Counted from the stretch's first letter, positions 10,328-21,780 are shown. The stretch: 64,000 nucleotides of DNA from Utricularia gibba (GCA_002189035.1 CM007990.1:248001-312000), one strand, 5' to 3'. Notes: generated by a model from the sequence alone, not told the origin. Numbers and translations are program-made.

Positions 10328-10541
10328 TTTGGACAGCTTTTGAAAAGCTGGAACCCACGATCCTCTCGACGTTGAAAGAGCTCAGGAGTTCGATGACAAG
10401 GTGAAGGAGCTTGAAAGCATTTGCAATCCCATCATCGCCAAGGTGTACCGCGGTGGAGAAGTTCCCAGAATGGATGAACACGGCCCCGCACCTCGCAGCT
10501 CCACCCGTGGTTCTGGCCCCAAGATTGAAGAAGTTGACTAA
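10328..10541 (+). pseudogene. HSP70 C-terminal fragment, copy 2
   Basis: Duplicate of 2201-2424. It keeps a slightly more HSP70-like upstream part ([19 protein letters not shown]) and the GPKIEEVD terminus. It lacks nine bases of the Gly stretch and one base upstream relative to copy 1. No start codon or chaperone domains precede it. Confidence 0.75.
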
Positions 10542-10706
10542 ACTTCGTGACACTGCTTATGTGTGTAGCAGCCTGTAAATTACGCACGTGAACCGCTGTT
10601 GGTAGCAGCCTGTAAATTACGCACGGCTGTGGCTAGTCAACAGGGCAGCCCGACATTGATGGACGTGTAGGTAGATTTAAGTATGGTTGATAAGATGTAA
10701 TGGACC

Positions 10707-11164
10707 AATCCTGTCAACCCTAATTAAAATACAAAAAGATTTGGGGTTGCAGCCAAATTTGTCAAACCTAATGTATGTGTTTTATAAAAGATAATGGTTG
10801 ATAATTACAAATAAAATATTTTATTTAGAAGGTACTATAAATTGGAATTTTAATTATCATAAAAATTAGATTTAGTAATTTCATATCTCATCTTTTTAAT
10901 GAAATCATGAAATTCTTTCCTATTTAAATAATTTATATTCAAATATACATTATATTTTTCATTCGAAATAAAAAGACACCACATGTTATTTATTTAAATA
11001 TATATTTTGTATTTTCTCTAGAATACCCGTATCCATGACCCTACTTCTTGAACTTCAATTACGTACACAAATGCACCAGAGCCGTGTTTGATTTTGGTTC
11101 TTATTTATTATTTGCGATTGATTTTTATCGAAATTCCTTATATTTTGAAATTCGTTAATTTATA
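10707..11164. other. Intergenic, AT-rich
   Basis: AT-rich spacer with no recognised gene. Confidence 0.6.
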
Positions 11165-11551
11165 TCATTTATAATTGTGTAATACAAATTGATAATTTTC
11201 GTCCGTTCTCATAAGAATTATCGCGGCGGCGCCCGTTGAAGCTGCCTCAGAATTGCTTTCTCCCGCCGGTGCCAAATGGCGCTTCAGGTTAATCCTTACA
11301 CGCTCCATTCTCTCGAGGCCATGCTTCGGCCTTGTCTTGTGTTGGGAATCCGATAGCCCTTCGATTCGCAACCAGATAAACCATGAGACGACGCACAGCA
11401 AGAAACAACCAGACACAGTAACGATCAGCATGTGAACAATTCGAAGCCGTTCTCCGGAAATACTCACGATTCTCACAGACTGATCGTTACTCGGCAGTTC
11501 GAAACCGAATCGGCGATCGAGAGAGAGGAGCGAACGAAATGCCCATCGCAA
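11165..11551 (-). CDS. Hypothetical single-pass membrane protein
   Basis: An open frame of 128 aa on the minus strand. One convincing hydrophobic span lies at about residues 39-63 (IVHMLIVTVSGCFLLCVVSW), followed by a basic segment rich in Arg, Lys and His. The region has higher GC content than its flanks, as for an exon. I do not recognise the family. A GTAAGG inside the frame could be a splice donor, so the true product may end differently. The start could also be the internal Met just before the membrane span. It is head-to-head with the decayed gene at about 11.9 kb. Confidence 0.3.
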   Translation of the reverse strand: MRWAFRSLLSLDRRFGFELPSNDQSVRIVSISGERLRIVHMLIVTVSGCFLLCVVSWFIWLRIEGLSDSQHKTRPKHGLERMERVRINLKRHLAPAGESNSEAASTGAAAIILMRTDENYQFVLHNYK

Positions 11552-11939
11552 TTTTCACGATCTCAAGAAACCCAGCGGCCAGTTCGTGCATTCCACTGTA
11601 AAGTGTCCGTTATTTTATTTTCAAAAATCAGTTTGGGCCATAAACAGCTTGTATCCGGGCCTATTAGTCTCCCGTAGCTCAATGTTCAGGGATCCGTTTT
11701 AATATGGCCCAGGCCCAACGCCTTCTTGTGCACATTCAATTGCTTTTTCAGGATTTGAATTCTTTAGAATCCCAGAATACATTTTCTGGGTATCAGGATT
11801 TTGTTCCTGTGGGTATCGCAATGGAAATTGGGTTGGCTGGCCTCCAAGAAATATGCTTCATTTTGGTTCGTTGGGTTATCGCCATCAGGGAATCAGGAGG
11901 AGCCACTTTCCTGGATAGGTTTGAAAAGGAAAGTTGTTG

Positions 11940-12500
11940 GATTGAATGAAGAAGCATTTGGATATTGTCGTAGAACTCTGTTTAGACTTTCTCTTGCTTT
12001 ATTTTTTGTGGAATTGCGTCCCGTTAACGGAGTATCGGATTCGATGCATAAAGCAAGAGGTGTATGGGAGAGTTCCCCAGATGTAGTCAAGAGCTTCCCT
12101 TGGAACAATGCCTTGGACAAGCTCATCCATGGATCATTGACCTTGGTTTAACAGTGTTCTTATACTTTACCTAGTCCTGTTTTCGCTGTCTCCTCAGTGG
12201 AATGTCTTATTGTGCTCAGGGGGGAAAGGTGTTTCTCGTCCCATTTCTGTTCTTGCTTGGCCTTGCTGCTGCTGATATTCTTCAAGAGATGCTTATTTGG
12301 GATCCAACTTCATATCTCGAGGTGCATTCAGCTTCCCCATTTATCATCAACAACACATTTAGCAGCCTGTTGGTCGTAGTGAAGAATGAACAAGCATCAC
12401 ATGGTCAAGGGAGCGCTCTGCAGAATCATGTTCTCTATGTTTTTGTGGCTCAAAGTACCTCGGCATCATCCAGCACAAGCTGTGATCAAGAATTCTAAAC
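11940..12500 (+). pseudogene. Decayed plant polytopic membrane protein fragment
   Basis: Three stretches in different frames look like successive parts of one membrane protein. They are SPDVVKSFPWNNALDKLIHG (to about 12140), MSYCAQGGKVFLVPFLFLLG (from 12202, hydrophobic) and GALCRIMFSMFLWLKVPRHHP (about 12405-12470). The first two could be joined by a short intron ending at CTCAG near 12198. The third needs a frame change without a good splice site. The pattern resembles, from memory, the C-terminal half of a plant-specific membrane protein family with an EMSYCAH-type motif. I cannot confirm the family, and a functional gene with poorly resolved introns is possible. Confidence 0.35.
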
Positions 12501-12849
12501 CAGGTGAAGCCACACTCTGTGACTTGAGGAGGCCTTTTTTTTGTTGCAAAATGGACATGTATATCAGTAGATATGCAATGAAGTTGCTTTTCAAAAGCAG
12601 TGTGAATATTATATTATAAAGCGCATATTATTTTGTAGAGGGCGGTGGCTTGCTACGCGCCAATGTCAAAACTCGGCTGTGTTGCGTGAGATTCTTTTAG
12701 CTTTCCAGTTGTTTCCTGCATCTCCATTCTTCAACCATCCCATCCGTCATCTCTTTTCCATCTATTCCTGCATCAGGGGCTGTTCATCATTTGTTGTATG
12801 TTCACACCAGAGCAGCTTACATAGGAATATACACCGGGTTCAAGAAAAC

Positions 12850-14031
12850 ATGGGATCTCCTGTCTCGCCGGAGCTCAACTTGGGCTCCGATCGGCCGCTT
12901 GAGAAATGGGTTCTCGGCGCCGACACCCGGAAATCTTCGAATCTTCAAGATTACGTTGCTCGGCTTCAGGATGAGATGAAAAAGATTGAAGCTTTCGAGC
13001 GGGAGCTACCTCTTTGCATGCTCCTTGTGAAGGATGGTGAGCCCAAAAGAGAATTCTTTTTCTTCTCTATTCGTTGATTTTCTGGGATTTGCGAGTGGAC
13101 ACAGAGAGTATGATTTGTAACTTGAGGGGTTTGTATTTGCAGAGATTGCGAGACTGAGCAAGGAGGCGGAGAAATCTAATTGTAACCACCCAGCACTCGA
13201 GTTCTTACCACTGAAAACGGGTCAATTTGAGAAGACTGTCGAGGTTACAGAAAAGGAAAACAGGGACAAATTAAACTGGATGAGTTCTGTGCAGCTGTGG
13301 AACTGTGGGGATCATCAGATTCATGACTCTACCAGCAACAAGGTAATCAAAAGGCAGTTAACTTTTCTGGGGCATTTTCTCTGATTAACCAGTCCTTCTC
13401 TGTTCTTGAGTCGCAGAAAGGGGTTGATGATTCCGATGTTCTCCAAGGGAACTCCAAGAATAGTGAAACACCCTTGCTTTCTCTTTGCATTTCTGGTTCC
13501 AGCCCCAGGTCCAGTTCAGCAACATCTTCTGCAACTGATGCTAAGCTCAACCCACGAATTTCAAGGAAAGTAAGGAGGTGCTGGTCGACTGAGCTGCACC
13601 GCCGATTTATCCACGCCCTGCAGCAGCTCGGCGGAGCTCAAGGTCTCATCACAAGCTTCCTACTTGTTAAAGAATTCCCAGTTTTGCATATGTCAAATCC
13701 ATGTTCATGGTCATCCCCTTGCAGCTGCTACTCCTAAGCAGATCAGGGAGCTGATGCAAGTAGACGGCCTCACCAACGATGAGGTCAAGAGCCATCTTCA
13801 GGTTCGTCTAGCCCTGTTTCCTCCCCCCGATTCATCGCATCTCTTCTCATCAAACTGCATTGATCACCGCAGAAGTACCGGGTTCATGTCCGAAGAGGTT
13901 CTGCGTCCAAGGACCCATACTACGACTCCACAAAGAGGACCAAGACACAGTCCCTTCTTCCCTTGGTTCCCGAATCATCCACCCCAGAAGACAAAGAAGA
14001 AGATGACACTTCCGAAATCCACAACCAGTAA
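12850..14031 (+). CDS. NIGT1/HHO-type MYB (GARP) transcription factor
   Basis: Five exons (12850-13036, 13143-13342, 13417-13642, 13725-13801, 13873-14031) keep phase and give 282 aa. The N-terminus has the family's coiled region, with [28 protein letters not shown] near residues 28-55. The GARP/MYB-like DNA-binding domain spans roughly residues 183-240: [21 protein letters not shown], then [11 protein letters not shown] and [13 protein letters not shown] across exons 4-5, then KYRVHVRR. The intron after LGGAQ and the one after SHLQ are the usual family positions. HHO/NIGT1 proteins are nuclear repressors in nitrate and phosphate signalling. The C-terminus is short and acidic. The exact HHO subgroup cannot be assigned here. 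Confidence 0.92.
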
Positions 14032-15334
14032 CCCTTTCATAACACCCCACAAACAGCAATATTCGATAGACTTTTTGCACCCGTCAGGCAACAAACCACT
14101 CTAACCTAAGCCATTCCCCTTGTTTCATGGCTTTCATCCCATCGATTTCTGCTACATTTTTCAGGTTCAGTAACTCCCTCGGAAACCATTATACTGCTTA
14201 TGTGTATTCCTTAGGATTCTAAATGAAAACGCATTCGCGCGTCATGATTCGATGATAAACTGTGAACATGTTGAGACATGTTGGTAGGTGGATAAGTCTG
14301 TTGACAATGAATGCTGGAAAAGATATCTCTGGTTTCCCATTTCCTCCCATGGATAAGATAAAGATGGAGAGTCTGCAGATATTTAATATATATTAATTAT
14401 AAATTTGTCCATTTTCATCGCATTTTATTTATAAAGTATTATAATTAAGATTTTTTGAATCATATTCTCTATCCAACAAATTCTAATTATATAAAATTCA
14501 TATGATTCCGTCATTCCGTGCACTGAGAAAATTCTAATCAAACAAAACCTCTTGGGATCCGTGAGAATCTCAAAATATTATTTTATTAATTTTTTTCATT
14601 AAACCCATTTTAAAAATATTATAATTGGAACCCTAAAATAGTATTCAAAACTGAAAAAGATACGATAAATAGAATAAATGATAAAAAAATGGATTCGGTG
14701 GCTATAGCATGAGGATGCTAGCCCACAATTCTAGTGTGCATTATAGTATTTTATGTTGAATTAATGCGAAAAAACATTATATTATATGATCAAACGTGGT
14801 TTGAAGAAGAATGGGTCAACCCGAGAATCAAAATCCAATCCGCCTCCTCATTGTAGGGTCAAATCAAGACCCGATTTTGATATTCGCCATATTGAGGGTT
14901 AGATTGAAGGAATACAAATAGAATTTTTATTCTAATTTTTTAATTTATTTTATAAAATTATACTTGACTTTTTTGTATTGGATTTGGGCCGTAGGAGATT
15001 GTTGGAGAAAGGAATGGGCTTCTGGGCCTGCTGTGATTTGAAATCTTTGGGGTAAATTTGCAATAATGGAGGAATGCAGGGACGCAACAGATGGAATAAC
15101 TAAAAGTAGGGAGGCGCACGTTAGTCGTGCCTGCGTAATTTTGACGCTGGGATCGGAGCAGGGGTACAGCGACGGCTCTGATACGTCGGAATTCGTACGC
15201 ATACAGAAGCCTGGCTGGTGTAGTCTGACTCTGAAATCTCTCCCTCTAGAGCCTTCTTCTCCTCCTACATTACTCAAATTGGTTTGCCGAGGCCCGCGAC
15301 GGTTATTGGTGAGTGGTGGTGACGGAAGACGATC
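14032..15334. other. Intergenic, AT-rich; likely CYP40 promoter at right
   Basis: 3' region of the HHO gene, then AT-rich spacer. The last ~350 bp become GC-richer and probably contain the CYP40 promoter and leader. No other gene is seen. Confidence 0.55.
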
Positions 15335-17509
15335 ATGAGGCCTCGCTGCTTTCTCGACATCCGTATCGGAGATGAACTAGAGGGAAGAATTGTCGTTGAA
15401 CTGTACAATGATGTGGTCCCCAAAACCGTGGAGAATTTCAGGGCACTTTGTACTGGAGAAAAAGGGATTGGCCCAAATACTGGCGTGCCGCTGCATTTCA
15501 AGGTTCTCCCTTTTGTGCCAAGTTTCTGCTCCTTACTATGATCTTTTGCAGGGAACCGGGGAGTTCAGTTTTTTAGAGGACAACCTTTTTTTGCCCAATT
15601 TGCTGTTTCTTCGTCTTTTGGTCCTTGGAAGAATGAATACTGCATTTATTTTTGTCCTAACTAGAGTTACTAAAATGCACGAAGAAGGAATGTCTTGTAG
15701 TTGAGTTCGGGATTGCCCCATTGCTACTTTGTGTTGATTGATGCTCATGTGAGAAAAAAAAAGGAAGAGTTCCTTTTACCTTCCACCTTGAGTTTACTGT
15801 TGATTGATGAAATAATGGCTGAATGTTTGAGCGGTTTGTTGTCTCAGGGATCCTGTTTTCATCGGGTGATTAAAGGTTTTATGGTACAAGGTGGGGATAT
15901 TTCTGCTGGTGATGGGACTGGTGGGGAATCCATTTACGGGCTTAAATTCGAAGATGAGAACTTTGAGTTGAAACATGAAAGGAAGGGCATGTTGTCCATG
16001 GCTAATGCTGGTCCCAATACCAATGGTTCCCAATTTTTCATCACAACTACTCGGACAGCTCATCTGGATGGGAAGCATGTTGTGTTTGGAAAGGTCATCA
16101 AAGGCATGGGTGTTGTTCGATCCATCGAGCATGTCTCCACCAGAGAAAGTGACCGCCCTGCAGCTGATATTGTTATTTATGACTGTGGCGAGATTCTGGA
16201 GGGAGTGGATGATGGTACAGTAAACTTTTTCAAGGATGGTGATCTATATGCTGACTGGCCTGCTGATCTAGAGGAAAATCCCAGCGACCTAGCTTGGTGG
16301 ATCGAAGCTGTGGAGTCAATAAAGGGATATGGAAATGCGTACTTCAAGGTATTTCTTGGCTGAAAAAAAACTGGATAACCAGATAATCACGTACCTTTAC
16401 TTTTCTTTATTCTTTTGTTGAGTTACTGTCTTAAGTATGCGCTATCTATAGAAACAAGATTATAAGATGGCTCTTCGAAAATACCGAAAGGCTCTTTGCT
16501 ATTTGGATGTGTGTTGGGAGAAGGAAGGGATTGATGAAGGTAGTCATGGTGTTCTCTCTCACTTCCCATACCTGTTTAGAAAAGTGTCTAATGTTCTTCT
16601 CATTTCTATCACCTTGTCTTTGCAGATAAGAGTGCATATTTGAGAAAGATGAAATCGCAGATATTTACAAACAGCTCTGTAAGTTTTCAATTCCATGCAT
16701 TTGGGAAAGTACTGCATTTTCCTCTCCATAATCATCACATTTGTCGTTTTATTCTTTGTAATATGTGATGCTACAAAGGCATGCCTTCAAGTGACCGATT
16801 TTTTTGATATTTATCCTTGTTTAGGCTTGCAAATTGAAATTAGGAGACTTGAAAGGAGCCATTATGGACACAGAGGTTGCCATTCGAGATGGTGAAAACA
16901 ATGCAAAGGCATTATATCGACAGGGCCAGGTTGTTGTTCTTTCTTTACTTCTCTTCGCCTGGACTCTCATGAAAATTGCCTTTATATTACATACTTTATA
17001 CCAATTCTGTCAACTTGACTCCCCGTACATTCCAGTGCTGGACCTAGTGGTAGGACACTAACTTTTTCTGAACTGATTATGTGCCAACTCTGAAATGATC
17101 AGGCATATTTAGCTCTCAATGACATAGATGGTGCAGTGGAGAGTTTCAGGAAGGCATTGGTATTTGAACCTAATGATGGTTAGCAATGACTTATGCTTCT
17201 TTTTTGTCTTCCACTGTACTCTACTGTTTCATTTTAGAAATGATCAGGCATATTTAGCTCTCAATGATATTGCAGCTTACTTGAAGCACTCTACTGTTTA
17301 CCGACCCCTCTGACCTCAACCTGACCTACTGATCTCTGTTTCTGCAGGCGCTATTCAGAAGGAGCTTGCTGCTGCTAAGAAGAAGGTATATATGCCAAGT
17401 ATGACTAAATGCACCCCACCCTTGAATGTATTTTGATGGCTTTCATTATCAGATTGCGGATAGACGCAAGCAGGAGAAAAAAGCATTCTCCAAGATGTTC
17501 CAGTCCTAA
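15335..17509 (+). CDS. CYP40: Cyclophilin-40 (PPIase with TPR domain)
   Basis: Eight exons: 15335-15502, 15848-16348, 16452-16539, 16626-16678, 16825-16929, 17103-17178, 17348-17385, 17453-17509. All phases agree, giving 361 aa, the usual plant CYP40 length. Residues 1-170 are a cyclophilin domain with [14 protein letters not shown] and NGSQFFITT. As is typical for CYP40, His replaces the CypA Trp in [11 protein letters not shown] linker and three TPR repeats follow ([45 protein letters not shown]), then a basic tail. CYP40/SQUINT binds HSP90 through its TPRs and promotes AGO1 loading with small RNAs. The intron after exon 6 contains a partial copy of exon 6 (see 17237-17271). Confidence 0.95.
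17237..17271 (+). repeat. Partial duplication of CYP40 exon 6 with its splice acceptor
   Basis: GAAATGATCAG plus the following GCATATTTAGCTCTCAATGA reappears here, 145 bp downstream of the original (17092-17126). The copy keeps the acceptor AG and the first coding bases. It then diverges and reaches TGA at about 17311, so use of this acceptor would truncate the protein before the last TPR helix. Confidence 0.85.
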
Positions 17510-18119
17510 CATCAACAGTGGCGTAAGATCATTCTCCTTGACATGTCATTCAACTTTGGCCATCAAGATACGTCCATGCTCAGTTCCTCAATGGATATTC
17601 ATATGTTCCCTGTGGTGATTCAGGTCAAATGGTTCATGCTCCCGTTGGCTGTTTTGCAAGGGGTGCTTCGACATTTCTTTCCATGCTACCCATCTTGCGC
17701 CACAAGGAATGAACCGTTGCTTCTGTATGCCCTTTTACCATAGTTGATATCTCTATTTCATTTGACAGACACTGATCCTCCTATCATCACATTCTCTGCC
17801 TGGTATTAATGATTCTTGAGATGAGGTGAGACTCTTTTTGTACCGGAATGCCGAACATTCTGTAACCAGTTTGTGGAGACTACTAGATCCTGCTTCGTCT
17901 ATTCTACCAGTTTGCAGAAGCTCTACTGCTCTAAATGTCTATGCAAGTTCTGTCAGGGGAGAGGTGGGGTGGGATGTGTAATTATGATAAAGTATCGGGG
18001 CCTTAATGTAGTTTTCAAAACTAGGGGTACTACAAATTGAAAAAACAACATCCATCCGGTCAGGGTTTTGGATGAAGCGCGAAGCTTCTGTGGCGATGGT
18101 GGCGGAGTGCCCATCGTAA
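17510..18119. other. Intergenic: CYP40 3' region and PPR promoter
   Basis: No additional gene is seen. A G/T-rich segment near 17950-17980 precedes the PPR leader. Confidence 0.5.
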
Positions 18120-18188
18120 ATGATGGGCCACAGAAGAGCACTTGTACGCGCCTTGCATAATCTTAATCTGCAGCCGAGGTCTGTGGAA

Positions 18189-18224
<36 letters not shown>

Positions 18225-20375
18225 ATCTTTCCTTCGCCGCCGGACACTGTTCTTGTTGACAGAGTCATATCGATACTCAGAAATGGGCGGTCCTCGCAGC
18301 TTGAGCCCTTGAGGGCTCAATTTTCTCACGAGTCCGCCTCTTATTTGCTCCTCCGTTCTCAAAATAGCCAAGAACTGATATTGAAATTCTTCAATTGGGC
18401 TCGTGAATTGCCATTCTTCCGTGATCAGCTTCAATGCTGCTGTTTGTGTATTCACATCCTTACGCGGCACAAGCTTTACAAAGTCGCTCAGTCGTTTGCA
18501 GAAGAAGTCGCTCTGCGCTTTCCTGAGGATGAAAATGGGGATTTGGTGTTTTCATGCCTCAAGGATACATACCAATCATGCAATTCCAGTTCGGGGGTGT
18601 TTGATTTGGTGGTGAAAGCGTATTCGAATTTGAGATTGATTGACAGGGCAATGAATATGATCAGCATAGCCATATATCATGGTTTCATGCCAAGTGCATT
18701 GTCCTATAACGCAGTTATCGAGGCGATCGTCAGAAATGCGTCTCCTGGGAACTGTGAATCGGCTAGAGATGTGTATCATGATATGATGGAAAAGGGAGTT
18801 ACCCCTAATGTGTTTACCTACAATGTGCTCATCAGAGGGCTGTGTGCAAACAAAGAAATGGATGAGGGATTGTCTTTCTTTGCAAAAATGGAGAAAAATG
18901 GATGTCTGCCTAATGTTGTTACCTATAACACAGTGATTAATGCTTATTGCCAGTCGAGGAAGATCGATGAGGCTTACGAACTGATGAGACAGATGTGGGA
19001 AAAAGGTTTGAAGCCGAATTTGATCACCTACAATGTGATGATAAACGCACTGTGCAGAGAGGGAAGAATCAAGGAGACAGATGAGGTTTTGGTTGAGATG
19101 AAGGGTGTAGGCTTGGTTCCTGATGAAGTCACATATAATACCCTTGTTAATGGGTACTGTAAGGAGGGCAATTTTCATCAGGCCCTTGCTTTACATGCAG
19201 AGATGTTAAGGAATGGATTATCACCAAGTGTGGTGACTTACACCACTCTGATTAGCAGTTTGTGTAAAGCAGGGAATTTGCACCGTGCCATGGGTTTCTT
19301 TGACCAGATGCAGGTTAGAGGATTGAAACCGAATGAGAGGACGTATACAACTTTGATTGATGGATTTTGTCAACAGGGGTTCATGGATGAAGCCTACAAG
19401 CTTATTGAAGAAATGAGTTCTAGGGGCTTTTCACCATCCATTGTGACATACAATGCATTGATTAATGGACAATGTCAGTCTGGAAGGGTTTATGATGCCT
19501 TAGATTTGATCCAAGGTATGGCAGAGAAAGGGCTGTGTCCTGATGTCATAAGTTATAGTACCATCATCAAGGGTTTCTGTAGGAATCTTGATTTAGATAA
19601 AGCATTTCAAGTGAAGGACGACATGTCCCAGAAAGGAATTCTTCCAGATGCCATTACATATTCGTCGTTGATTGAAGGACTTTGCGGGCTGAGGAGATTG
19701 GACGAAGCAGTTGAGTTATTCAAGGAGATGAGTAGATCAGGTTTGCTGCCTGATAAGTGTACATACACTACGCTGATCAACGCACATTGTGCTGAAAATG
19801 GCATCCGGCATGCGATTGCTCTACTCAACGAAATGATCACCAAAGGTTTGTTTCCAGATATTGTGACATACAATGTGCTGATACACGGGATAAACAAGCA
19901 GTCTCGCAGCAAGGAAGCCAACCGATTACTCTTCAAACTGCTACATGATCTGCCTGGTCCTGATAATGTCACCCACGATTTTCTCATAGAAAGCTGTAGA
20001 AAATGTGGATTCCAGGGAGCAGCAGCCCTCATTAAGGGATTCTGCATGAACGGACTGATGAATGAAGCAGAGCAAGTTTTCCAGGCAATGCTGGAGAGCA
20101 ACCACAAGCCCAGTGAAGTAGTTTATAACATTCTGATGCAGGGCCATTGCAAAGATGGAAACCTGCAAAAGGCCAGGGATCTTTACATGGGAATGCTGGA
20201 GAATGGATGTGTGGTTCATGCTGCAGCGATTATTGCTTTTATCAAAGAACTGCATAAAGCAGGCATGACGGAAGAGATCGGCCAAGTTCTAATGGAAACA
20301 TTAAGAAACTGCAAAATCATCGATGCTGACCCTGCAAAAATCCTTATTGATGTCAATTACAAGGAGGGAATGTAG
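18120..20375 (+). CDS. P-class pentatricopeptide repeat protein
   Basis: A single intronless frame of 751 aa, as is common for plant PPR genes. After a basic N-terminus and an 11-Pro run (residues 25-35), about fourteen 35-residue P-type repeats run from about residue 190 to near the end. Their typical cores include TPNVFTYNVLIRGLC, KPNLITYNVMINALC and SPSVVTYTTLISSLC. There is no E, DYW or SMR domain, so RNA binding, stability or splicing in an organelle is likelier than editing. It resembles Arabidopsis EMB2745-type proteins. The frame stops at KEGM. Adding one G at 20366-20368 would continue as KEGNVDAVLDIITDMAKEGLLP for 24 more codons to TAG at 20444-20446, the expected family end. A missing base is therefore likely. 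Confidence 0.93.
18191..18224. repeat. GCC trinucleotide microsatellite inside PPR gene
   Basis: Eleven GCC/CCG units encode a proline run near the N-terminus. The run is in frame and could vary in length between individuals. Confidence 0.95.
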
Positions 20376-20446
20376 ATGCGGTGCTTGACATCATCACAGA
20401 CATGGCCAAAGAAGGGCTTCTTCCCCATGAAACAAGGCTCACCTAG

Positions 20447-20799
20447 AGGGAGAAAAACACACGGGCGCGTCAGGTGCTTCACAACTTTAATTCGAATGTG
20501 TATTATTTTTTTTAATTTTTTTAAGTATTATTATGATCATTGAAATTTCTCTAATATATTTTTATTAAACGTATTCATATTTGTAGTAGGTAAGCATTAA
20601 AATGAAGGATGTCTATATTTTCATGATGAAGACGTTGTTGTGGTTGGTTTATTTGTTTTTTTTTCAAAAAAATTATATTTAATTTGTCTTTTGACTTATA
20701 TTAGTGTCTGATTTTTCTAAAAAGGTGTAGTCCGCACACCCCATGTGCTACAAAAGGAAAAGGTGAAGCCTCTGCGAGATTGGTGTCCGCAGTTCCGCC
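20447..20799. other. Intergenic between PPR and carboxylesterase
   Basis: T-rich spacer with no gene seen. Confidence 0.6.
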
Positions 20800-21780
20800 A
20801 TGATTACTTGCAAGGTAGCCTTCATCATTGTGTTGTTGATTCAGGTATCAAGAGCGGAGAGCTCGGGGAATGGCGTTCTCTACGATCTGTATCCGTTCGT
20901 GAGAGTGTACAGAAACGGCACCGTCGAGAGATTCTTCGGCACGGAATCTGTGGCGGCAGGGGTGGATCCGGCCACAGGAGTTCGCTCCAAGGATGTGAAA
21001 TTTTCGCAGAATCCCAATCTTTCGGCCAGGATTTACCTGCCGGAGAAGGTGAGGGTTTCAAAGAAGCTTCCTCTTCTCGTCTACATCCACGGTGGGGCAT
21101 TCTTCACCGGATCCGCCTCCGACCTAAACCACCACCGCTACCTCAACTCCCTCGTTGACTACGCCGGAGTGCTCGCCGTCTCCGTGAACTACCGTCTTGC
21201 CCCGGAGTACCCACTCCCCGCCGGGTTTCAAGACTCCTGGCTCGCGCTAAAATGGGTCATCTCCCACTTCCGAAGAGGCACCGGAAAAGATCCATGGCTG
21301 CGTTACTACGCCGACCCCCAGCGGATCTTCCTCGGCGGCGATAGCGCCGGCGCCACTCTCGCACATAACATGGCGATTCGAATCGGGGTTGAGAACCCGA
21401 ACCCGGGTGTGAAGTTCAGGGGAATGTTTCTCAACTGCCCGTTCTTCGCCGGGCAGAACACGGCGGCCGAGGTAGGCGCAGTTTGGGGCCACGCATACCC
21501 GAACAGCAAGAACGGATTGAATAACCCGTTGATAAACCCCGGTATGGACCCAAATCTGAAACTCGTCGGAGTACCGAGCGTGGTGGTTTTCGTCGCCGGG
21601 GATGACCCGCTGAAAGGTACTGGCTTGGAGTACGGGAGGAGTCTGGTGGCGAGTGGATGGAAAGGGCAAGTCCTGGACGTGGATTACCCAGGGGAACCTC
21701 ATGCCTTCAATTTGAATCAGCCGAACTCCGAAGACGCCTTCAATATGCGCAACATCACGGCTGGGTTTCTCAACTCCTGA
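20800..21780 (+). CDS. CXE-type carboxylesterase (alpha/beta hydrolase, GID1-like family)
   Basis: One intronless frame of 326 aa. Residues 1-20 (MITCKVAFIIVLLIQVSRAE) look like a signal peptide, unusual because most plant CXE proteins are cytosolic. The family marks are all present: YIHGGAFFTGSA oxyanion-hole motif near residue 95, the nucleophile elbow GGDSAGATLAHN near 182, the acid Asp in VAGDDPLKGTG near 270, and the catalytic His in GEPHAF near 305. A complete Ser-Asp-His triad means a true esterase, unlike the GID1 receptors, which lose the His. Substrate is unknown. GC content is much higher than in its flanks. Confidence 0.92.
   Translation: MITCKVAFIIVLLIQVSRAESSGNGVLYDLYPFVRVYRNGTVERFFGTESVAAGVDPATGVRSKDVKFSQNPNLSARIYLPEKVRVSKKLPLLVYIHGGAFFTGSASDLNHHRYLNSLVDYAGVLAVSVNYRLAPEYPLPAGFQDSWLALKWVISHFRRGTGKDPWLRYYADPQRIFLGGDSAGATLAHNMAIRIGVENPNPGVKFRGMFLNCPFFAGQNTAAEVGAVWGHAYPNSKNGLNNPLINPGMDPNLKLVGVPSVVVFVAGDDPLKGTGLEYGRSLVASGWKGQVLDVDYPGEPHAFNLNQPNSEDAFNMRNITAGFLNS

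Larger units (their letters stand above)
9102..10706. repeat. Segmental duplication, copy 2
   Basis: Second copy of the unit at 1-2553, without the ~960 bp insertion. It carries GRP copy E and an HSP70 fragment. Near its right end (10560-10625) a block containing GTAGCAGCCTGTAAATTACGCAC is itself doubled in tandem. Homology ends abruptly at about 10706 (TGTAATGGACC), matching 2553. Confidence 0.93.

Noticed and set aside
11655-11700. TAGCTCAATG-containing stretch resembling a tRNA D-arm
   Set aside because: No matching anticodon arm, T-arm (GGTTCGAAT) or acceptor pairing in the expected spacing.
18576-19178. 200-residue minus-strand frame across the PPR gene
   Set aside because: Antisense shadow of repeated PPR codons, without domains.
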